The notes under the pieces were generated by a model. That model made no database searches. It was not told the origin of the DNA and was given only the letters and a program-made list of their open reading frames with translations. DNA of 64,000 bases from Lathyrus oleraceus (Eukaryota > Streptophyta > Magnoliopsida > Fabales > Fabaceae). The stretch covers positions 54,332,771 through 54,396,770 of the forward strand of contig NC_066579.1 in assembly GCF_024323335.1 (NCBI RefSeq), in the 5' to 3' direction. The translations under genes were made by a program, and so were the position numbers. Below, one piece after another: positions 55,301 to 64,000 of this stretch; the stretch's first letter is position 1; the number at the start of each line of letters is the position of its first letter.

Positions 55301-56032
55301 ATGCAAACTTGTTTTCACTCATCCCAAGGACCCAATGAAGATTGGGTACCTAGCACTTGTTATTTATTTTACAAGATAAATGTATTGGATCTATGAAAAG
55401 AGTATGGGATCTTGTTTGTGGATACTCAAGACATGTGACGTGTTACATCTCCCTATTTCATTGACTTTGTGGCAATAAAGAAGGGTTGTGTGACCAAAAG
55501 AAATCAACTTCTAATGTTCTTTAATTGGTAAAAGTATATTGATTATTACTAATTTTTTTCATCCGAGAAGTGTCGGAAAAGGTATTGTTGTTAATGATGT
55601 AGGTTATCTTTGAAAAGACATACTGAAGTTCATCAAATTAGGGATTAAGCAACCTAAGATGAGAAAACGTGAGGAGCAGCAAGATGATTATCATAATTAA
55701 ACAAGATTGAAAGTCCAAGTATTAGGATGATCATCAAATCAATAATCTTCTTGGAGACATTATTAATCATACTTTCGAGTACTTTGTCAAAGAGAAAAGT
55801 GGTAAGATCGTTATTGTCTAAAGGTTGTATGGCACATGTTGCATTCATTCCAACTTTTGTTCAATAGTTTTTTATGGAATGCATGTGCATCCTCCGTCAT
55901 TCGTATAGTGAGGTAATATCTTTTCAACTTTCACTTTATAAGGAAGATTAATGGAGTTGTAGGGTACATACATTCAGGGGGAGCTTGGAACTTTTCATTG
56001 CATACGCATCGTCTCAAGTTTTTCCATCATAA
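55301..56032 (+). pseudogene. Second copia element: protease trace and deleted pol
   Basis: A Tyr-Ser-Arg-His-Val-Thr trace near 55420-55440 marks the protease active-site region (normally DSGCSRHMTG). After about 55540 only scraps remain. Integrase, RT and RNase H are not found, so nearly all of pol was deleted before the polypurine tract. Confidence 0.55.
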
Positions 56033-56042
56033 GAAAGGGGGA
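56033..56042 (+). promoter_or_regulatory. Polypurine tract of the second copia element
   Basis: AAAGGGGGAG shortly before the LTR start TGCGAGTG. A related GGGGGAGC lies near 55977. Confidence 0.6.
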
Positions 56043-56045
56043 GTA

Positions 56046-57300
56046 TGCGAGTGAAAATTCCATTAGTTGTGTTTCGTATGATGTCAAAACTAGGATACTT
56101 TAGCGTAAATGTATATATTGGACGATATCCTCTGAATCTCTATGTGCATCTTAGCATTAGGAAGCATAAAGGTAGTTGGAAACAATGTGGAAAAGGTCTC
56201 ATGCACCAAACATGTATGAAAAATCAATTTTTGTGAAAAGTAGTAGTACAGGTCGACACATATAACTATAGGTAGACCTATGGAAAAAACTTTCTGGTTA
56301 TAGGTCGACACATAGAACTACATGTCGACCTATGGAAAAAAATTCTTGGCTATACGTCGACACATATGCTACCGTATTAAAGCATGTGGCCTCTATTTCA
56401 TCTGTCAAGTCTCCAAATCGACACATAGGGAGCACATAACTATCATAAGTTGACACATGATCTTTGACAGGTCGAACTATGCATCGAACAGGTCGACACA
56501 TAACCTGTATAGGTCGACCTATCCGATATTTTTCTCCAAAAATTCATATTTTTCTATCTTTTTTTGCATTTCCTTTTGCCCTAAATCACCCATGCATATA
56601 AATACTTCATACATGCATCATTCTCTAGTAAGGTTTCTAGAGTGACTAAATCCCACATGAATCCAGGATTTCAAAGCATCTCATCATCTTCAATTCAATC
56701 TATGCATACACACAATCAAACTATACATAATCATTTTTTGATAGGGTGCCATCTAGATTAGGATTGATAATGTCCAATTATGTTTTTTGTACCGAGAATA
56801 TTGGGTTGCGATCTTTGAGGGATTCAAATAAGAAAATCAGTTTGGGGGTTTCCTTCAAGATCTTTAGGGTTTAAAGGTTTTTGACAAGGTTGTACAATTC
56901 AGATCCAATCGAGTGAAAGCCTTCAGACTAGGCGTGTTGGAAAGGGAGTAGCGTGAAACGGTGGATCGTGTTTACAAATCTTGGGTTCACATAGTATGAG
57001 CTTGGGATTAATTCATCCGGGTGAAAGCCTTGAGAAAAGGAGGTCATGAAAGGAAGTAGCAAGAACATATTAATTGAAGCGACATTGTTGGTTACATGAT
57101 CATGCGTTTGGGATTAATACAGTCGGGTGAAAGCCTTGGGACAAAGGGTGCCTTTCAAGTAAGTACAGGTGAATTGAAGTGCCATGGTTAGTTGCTTGAT
57201 CAAGATTGATCAAAGTTTTTGGAGGTGATAGAGTTAAGAACAAACTTAGGGTTTATGGGATTTGATTTCTCATCACTTATATTCATACATTTGCAAAGTA
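56046..57300 (+). mobile_element. 3' LTR of the second copia element (right border uncertain)
   Basis: It starts TGCGAGTGAAAATTCC after the polypurine tract. It holds ten GGTCGAC(A/C)-type motifs (56251-56522) and a TATA-like CATATAAATACTTCAT near 56597. Three diverged units contain GGTGAAAGCCTT (near 56920, 57030 and 57126). The right border could not be fixed and may be further right, up to the microsatellite. Confidence 0.55.
56251..56522 (+). repeat. Array of ten GTCGAC-centred motifs
   Basis: GGTCGACACAT(A) or GGTCGACCTAT variants start near 56251, 56271, 56303, 56323, 56355, 56416, 56448, 56470, 56491 and 56512. Confidence 0.85.
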
Positions 57301-57392
57301 AGGTTTATTATATTAATATATCAATTCGAATTAATTGAGGTCAGATGTACCCATAGAGAGGTTGATTGGGGAACTGCCTAAACAAATCCTTG

Positions 57393-57582
<190 letters not shown>

Positions 57583-58029
57583 CTTTTATTTTTCAATTCG
57601 CAAATTGTCGATTGCTTTGATCACCAGATCAACATAGTTTGGATCATAATTTTGATTACATTTTGAAATGTGTATTTTTTTGTATTGATAATTAACCATT
57701 TGTTTGTGATTGGATTTCTTAGAACAACAAAAAAAATATAAAATTCCAAGCTTTGTTTTTCGCACACCAAGTATTTGAAAAATTATTTGACTTATTTTTT
57801 TTTGTGTGGACATCGTTGGAGATAGATTGTTACTATAATATAGTATTCAATTTGGTGCTCTAAGTGTTGATAAATAAACTTGTGAATTATTATCATGCCA
57901 TTGGTACTCATACGTATATTCGGGCTTTTCAATAAAAGGTTCAGTTAGACGCTTTTGGATCCGAGAAATATTTGAAACCTGCTTCCGTGCCATAAATTTT
58001 TCTAAATAAAATTTTAACTTGGAATCTAT
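57583..58029. other. Unassigned AT-rich segment
   Basis: No coding potential. A GCACACCAAGTATTTGAAAA phrase (57755) resembles sequences common in plant retroelement LTRs. I could not assign this segment. Confidence 0.4.
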
Positions 58030-58064
58030 CCCCCCCCCCCCCCCACACACACACACACACACAC
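58030..58064. repeat. Microsatellite (C)15 (AC)10
   Basis: C15 at 58030-58044 is followed by AC repeats to 58064. Confidence 0.97.
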
Positions 58065-58069
58065 ATACA

Positions 58070-58640
58070 CCCACCTCTTGATCTAGGCCTATCGTCTAAA
58101 AATATGGAGGAACCTATACACAGAAAAATGGAAGAAAGTGTATGAATAACATGGAAGAATGCTTATGAAGAAGAAGAACAATAAAGTGTATGAACTTGAC
58201 TACCTTTTAGTAAGAATAAGCTTATGAGGGCGAGTTTGTTGCATGTGTAAGAGAGAAGTGCTAGGGTTTTGTTTTGAGAGTGGCAACTATTTTGTGCGAA
58301 AGCTTGATAACTTCGCTGATATATATGTAAAACTTATCATAGTTGTTAGCAAAAAACTTAATAAAGCGTAAGTATTATTCACAATGATTAATGGTAATAA
58401 GTATTTTAATATTAATATATTTATAAGATAATAAGGACAAGCCCTTTTTGTAACGAAAAAAAACAGTGTTAGGAATCGAAGCAAGTAACCTTTCATCTAT
58501 CATAATGGTTGTTATTGGACCGTGATGAAATGTCTCTCAATAAAATAATAAAAATTCAGGCACGCAAAAATGAGTTATTACTACAATTCTTTAAACGGCC
58601 GTAGTAATATGATGTTATCAAATGTATATTTTGTAGTAGT
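58070..58640 (-). mobile_element. Probable CACTA transposon end
   Basis: On the - strand the segment begins CACTACTACAAAATATACAT at 58640, a CACTA-type terminal inverted repeat. Immediately inside is a subterminal inverted repeat: TTACTAC (58577-58583) and GTAGTAA (58602-58608), with ACGGCCGT-like sequence between. The Athila reading frame stops exactly at this point. The other terminus was not found, so the left limit is arbitrary and the element may be truncated. Confidence 0.45.
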
Positions 58641-59325
58641 GTCTTCATTGATGTCATTCTCCAACCTGGACAAGTGGCCAGCTTTTCAACACCTTTTTAT
58701 CTTTTATTTCCAAGTCGAACTCTTGTAGCAATAGTATCCATCGGAGGATCCTTCATTTAGAATCCTTTTTGTTGAAAAGGTATTTCAACTCTGCATGATT
58801 TGTATGAACAACCAATTTCAAACCAATTAGATATGCCCAAATAATTTCCAAAGTGAATAACACTGTTAGTAATTCTTTTTCAGTGGCGGTATAAATCTCT
58901 TTATTTTAGTTCTAAACCTTATTAGCATAGTAAATCTTATGGAAAATTTAGTCATGGTGTTGCCTAAGATTTGCACCTATCACGTAATCTCTTGCATCAC
59001 ACATCATTTAAAATGGTAATTCTCAATTTGGTGCAATGATTACGGGTACAATTACAATCTTTTCTTTAATAACAGAGAAGGATTTAAGAAAATGATCATA
59101 AAAAACAAAATCATTTTCCTTTACTAGCAAATTGCAAAGAGATTTTGCAATCTTGGATAATTCATTTATAAATCTTTGGTAAAAACTGGTATGTCCAAGG
59201 AAACTTCTCACTCCTTTTACATTCAATAGAGGGGGTGATTTTTCAATCACCTCAATTTTGGCTTGATCCACCTCTATGCCTTTCGCGAATATTTTATGCC
59301 CCAAAGAGATACCTTCAATCACCAT
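58641..59325 (-). pseudogene. Athila RNase H and end of RT (broken)
   Basis: The N-terminal part gives the RT connection block Gly-Ile-Glu-Val-Asp-Gln-Ala-Lys-Ile, then Val-Arg-Ser-Phe-Leu-Gly-His and Phe-Tyr-Gln-Arg-Phe-Ile (59325-59023). Beyond the stop the RNase H domain is readable: Cys-Asp-Ala-Arg-Asp-Tyr near 58990, Glu-Lys-Glu-Leu-Leu near 58890, Thr-Asn-His-Ala-Glu-Leu-Lys-Tyr near 58800. A His-Leu-Ser-Arg-Leu-Glu-Asn-Asp tail ends at 58641. Frameshifts are frequent. Confidence 0.75.
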
Positions 59326-59339
59326 AAAAAGTATTTTCC

Positions 59340-60122
59340 CTATTTAAAACAAGGTTCGTTTCAGTGCATCTCTCAAGAAAAACATTTAGGTGTGCAGTAT
59401 AATCATCAAAATTAGTACCAAAAATAGAAAAATCATCCACAAATACATCAATAGACTATTCAATCATGTCTGAAAAGATAGAAAACATGCACCTTTGAAA
59501 GGTAGCAGGTGCATTTCATAAGCCAAATGGCATCATGCAATACATAAATACTCCGAAAGGGCACATGAAAGCGGTCTTTTCCTGGTCTTTGGGATCCACA
59601 ACAATTTGATTGTATCCTGAATATCCATCTAAGAAACAATAATAAGTTTGACCTATTAATCTTTCTAACATCTAATCCATAAAAGGTAATGGAAATGATA
59701 TTTTATTGTTGCTTGATTCAACCTCCTATAATCAATAGACATTCTTTATCCAGTAAAATTCGAGTGAGAATTAACTCGTTCTTCAAGCACTGGGCTCACC
59801 CAAGAACTATCAGAAATCAAATATTCATCAAGAAATTTTAAAACTTCCTTTCTTACTACTTTTTTCATGGTAGGATTCAATCTTCTATGTGGTTGAACTA
59901 CTGGCTTGAACTCTACTTACAAAAATTTATCTTGTGCATGCAGTAAGCTAGGCTAATACCCTTCAGGTCACTTACACTCCAAACAAGTGCTTTCTTGTTA
60001 TTTCTTAACACCCTGAACAACATCTCTTCTTCTATCGTTGATAAGGAATTACTTATAATCGTGTGTTTTAATGGATTCTCACTAAGAAAGACATACTTCA
60101 AGTGCTTTGGAAGTTTCTTCAA
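59340..60122 (-). pseudogene. Athila reverse transcriptase (broken)
   Basis: The N-terminal part (60122-59913) has Lys-His-Leu-Lys-Tyr-Val-Phe-Leu and Ser-Asp-Leu-Lys-Gly-Ile. Later blocks are Met-Met-Pro-Phe-Gly-Leu (about 59525) and the catalytic Phe-Val-Asp-Asp-Phe-Ser-Ile-Phe-Gly (about 59443-59417). Each lies in a different frame or is separated by stops. The YVDD motif has become FVDD. Confidence 0.75.
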
Positions 60123-60449
60123 TTTGAGATCATTTTGGGTAACCAGTTGGATTTGTTGCTCATTCCCTCATAATTCCTCAATCTAAGTTGTTGCATCCTC
60201 AACATGTGTTGCTTGAAGTTGAAGTAAACACTTCGCTACCTCTACATAATATTCATCTTCTACATGTTCAAATGAATTAAACATAACTTTATACATAGGC
60301 AAGGATGATGTTTTGGTTGTCAATACCTTTTGAACACTTTATTCCACCATTTCAACGTGATAACATTGAGGATTTTCTTTAAGATGTCGCATAAATTCAC
60401 ACACGTTGAAGACAAACTTTTCTTTGTTGGATCGTAATATTAACTCCCC

Positions 60450-60668
60450 CTATTTTACATCAATAAGATCTCTACATGTTTCCAAGAATGTCTTTCCTAA
60501 AATGAGCGGTGTTTCAGCATCTTCAGGCATGTCTAAGATCACAAAATCTGCAGGAAACAACAAACCATCAACTCTAAGTAGGATGTCTTCAAAAACTCCA
60601 TATGGGTATTTGATCGACCGATCAAATAATGTTAGAGTCATTATAATTAGTTTTAGTTTTCCTAATGA
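60450..60668 (-). pseudogene. Athila protease, C-terminal half
   Basis: Asp-Arg-Ser-Ile-Lys-Tyr-Pro-Tyr-Gly-Val, Val-Asp-Gly-Leu-Leu-Phe-Pro-Ala-Asp-Phe and Glu-Thr-Pro-Leu-Ile-Leu-Gly are readable. They are typical of the Athila retropepsin C-terminus. The N-terminal half with the active-site Asp lies beyond the LINE at 61787-62031. Confidence 0.75.
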
Positions 60669-62039
<1,371 letters not shown>

Positions 62040-63202
62040 GAGCTTCACAAAATGGAATGTTGACCCATATTTTGTTTAACATCTCCATTAACTTTTTAAA
62101 TTGACCAACTTGCACCTCTTTCTTTTGTTTCCTTTTCAGAATCAGATAAGGTGGCTTGATGTAGTATGGTAGCTCAGGATTGGGTTTAGTTAAAATTTGT
62201 TTCTTCATTATCTTAAAGAGGGGATTTTTATCAATGAATTGATCAAGGGTGTAACCTCTAATTTCTTCAACACTAATCTAATAACTTTTTTGCCCCTTAG
62301 AATTTGTCTCAACCTCCTTCTCAACTACCACTTCGTTTCCACTCTTTTCCTTTTCCCCAACTATGTCTTTTTCTTCATCAATTTTTTTTTTGGAATTGAG
62401 GGTATTGCTCTACTTCTTAACTCAAGGGCCTTACAAGTTTCAATTTTTATTTCATCGGAACTAGCTTGGGCTTCCAGTTTTTGAGACAATTGACCAATTT
62501 ACATTTCTAGGTTTTTTATTGAAGCTTCGATGTTCTTATTCATGGTGATCAGATTTTGTTCCATTTCACTTTGAGCTTTATACATATCTGCTTGAGTTTT
62601 ATTCACTTGCTCAAAACTTGATAGTGTTGCTTTCATGAATTTGGCTAAGTTTTCCTCTAAAGGTGATGGTTTTCATTGAGGAGAATAAGGAACCTATTGA
62701 ACTCCTTAATTAGCATTCAAAGTCTGATTTTTACTGCACTTAAAGTTTGGATGATCTTTCCAACCTGGATTGTAGGTGTTAGAATATGGAATATTCTTTT
62801 AAAACTTAGCATACTGAACTTCGGCACTCTCAACTTCCATTCTACAGTTACCATTTGCATGTTCTCCTCCACAAAAATCACAATGAAGTATCTGAACTTT
62901 GCTAACGTTTTCTTGGGTTAGTTTTGTTGTAGCTAATTGCTTGGAAAGTGCCTCAATTTGAGCTCTTAATGTTGTGTTCGAGTCAACTTCATGAATACCT
63001 TTTTGTTTCATAGCTTATTCACTTGAACGAAACTCATTCGAGCATATATTTTCAATCAACGACTTCAACTCTTTATCGGTTTTTGCTCTCAATGTACCTC
63101 CAACTAAGGCATCGAGAAGCATTATCATTTGTGTTATCAACTCATCGAGAAATATGCCATCTATTCTTTAGCACTTATATTATGATGCTGACGATTACAG
63201 AG
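62040..63202 (-). pseudogene. Athila gag (broken)
   Basis: Read on the - strand, the clearest piece is 63011-62799: a coiled coil (Leu-Arg-Ala-Gln-Ile-Glu-Ala-Leu-Ser-Lys-Gln-Leu) followed by the knuckle Cys-X2-Cys-X3-His-X4-Cys (CDFCGGEHANGNC). The C-terminal part ends with Val-Asn-Ile-Pro-Phe-Cys-Glu-Ala near 62050. Upstream, Leu-Asp-Ala-Leu-Val-Gly-Gly phrases near 63100 continue the capsid side. Several stops and frameshifts are present. Confidence 0.7.
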
Positions 63203-64000
63203 TGTCACGGTGCGGAAAATAACAGAGTGAATAATTGCTCGAATGACAATGAATTCACCACCGAAGTTTATTTTTAAAACGAAAAACTTTGATAAAATCC
63301 CTAAAAGAATAAAATATGGTCATTGCAACCAAATTCAGGTTCAAGAGTCGATTATATGCGGGAAGGTATTAGCACCTCACGATATCCATTGTAGACAATA
63401 GCTACCTCTAATTAGTTTTGGGAATAAATGATGTTAGCCTTAGGTACTCGATTTCTCATAATTATTACGATATATTTACAAAAAGAAAGAAATAAAAATA
63501 AAGTTTTGTTATTAGGGTGTTTGACAAGACGTTGAATCTCACTCCTATATATCCCTAGGTGAGATGGGAAATTCAAAGCAACACGATTCTTGTAGCAAAA
63601 TTTTGTGTGTTGATCGATTTTAATTGCCAAAATGAGTTTAATGTTCTATGACGGAAAAAGACTTGTTGGTTGGAAGAAAAAAGACTTGCGCTGGGGCACT
63701 AAAAGTTTTTTTTAGCAAACAGTTTGGTCGTGCATGGGCAAGAAAGGAAATCGATTGATTATGATTGTTTTTATGCGGAAGACGAATGTTCGAATTAAAC
63801 CAAGGCGTGTGCCTCACGTTCAATTATTTGAGGAGTAAAAGAGTGTACACCCAATTATTCCTTTTTAATTTGATTCTTATCGCAAAATTTAGAATGTCTT
63901 TATTATTATATATTTTTGCGGAAGACGGATACTCGACCTAAAATGAGGTGTGCGCCTAGAATTCGTTTACTCGAGGATAAAAGGGTGTGCACCTGATTAT
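63203..64000 (-). mobile_element. Partial LTR of another Tat-like element, cut by the window end
   Basis: It starts TGTCACGGTGCGG at 63203. It contains CACCACCGAAGTTTATTTTT and the conserved GGGAAGGTATTAGCACC block, in the order seen at the 3' ends of the other Tat LTRs. It inserted into Athila gag. Only the LTR 3' part (on the - strand) is inside the window. No coding sequence is seen. Confidence 0.7.
63354..63399 (-). other. Conserved two-stem block, divergent version
   Basis: On the - strand: ATTGT-CT-ACAAT hairpin, then ATATCG, GAGGTGCTAATACCTTCCC core and CGCATAT. The second stem has a one-base bulge. Confidence 0.5.

Noticed and set aside
60406..60668. N-terminal part of the 148-codon plus-strand frame before the LINE
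   Set aside because: It is antisense to the Athila protease and only by chance in frame with the LINE piece.

Overview
The window is plant nuclear DNA made almost entirely of nested and decayed transposable elements. I found no host gene, rRNA, tRNA gene or CRISPR array. Large Tat/Ogre-type Ty3/gypsy elements (multi-kilobase LTRs, Ogre-type primer site, tandem repeats in the 3' untranslated region) lie beside a SIRE/Maximus-type copia element with an envelope-like ORF. This points to a large-genome legume of tribe Fabeae (Pisum, Vicia or Lathyrus type). The taxonomic call is inference from element content.

Layout. 1-10967: 3' part of a degenerate SIRE/Maximus copia element on the + strand (gag, PR, IN, RT, RNase H, envelope-like ORF, partial 3' LTR). 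A 2,624-bp solo LTR (4177-6800, perfect TATCT duplication) interrupts it. 10968-14974: truncated Ogre-type LTR (copy A, - strand). 14975-54160: a second copy of the solo-LTR family, inverted and split by two insertions. These are a Tat-lineage element on the - strand (15244-48466) and a 4.74-kb Ogre-type solo LTR (copy B, 49059-53798). The Tat element is itself split by a complete, very young 22.7-kb Tat-like element on the + strand (19445-42158; LTRs 7,153 and 7,152 bp; ACCGG duplication). 54161-57300: remnant of another copia element with its 3' LTR. 57397-58064: microsatellites. About 58070-58640: end of a probable CACTA transposon. 58641-63202: Athila-type Ty3/gypsy element on the - strand, split by a 5'-truncated LINE on the + strand (60669-61664) that ends in (TA)61. 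63203-64000: start of another Tat-like LTR on the - strand, cut by the window edge.

How the parts work together. The two large Tat-type elements share the same primer-binding site, the same polypurine tract and a very similar LTR 3' end, but have different U3 regions. Both have lost the catalytic cores of pol, so both look non-autonomous. The inner one nevertheless inserted very recently: I found five substitutions and one indel between its 7.15-kb LTRs. It keeps one clean 430-codon gag-like ORF that lacks the usual capsid core. It was therefore probably mobilised in trans.

Most notable non-coding signals: (1) a two-stem structure near the LTR 3' end whose stems covary across three divergent LTR families; (2) long perfect inverted repeats in the leaders of both Tat elements; (3) arrays in both 3' untranslated regions of a motif complementary to the element's own primer-binding site.
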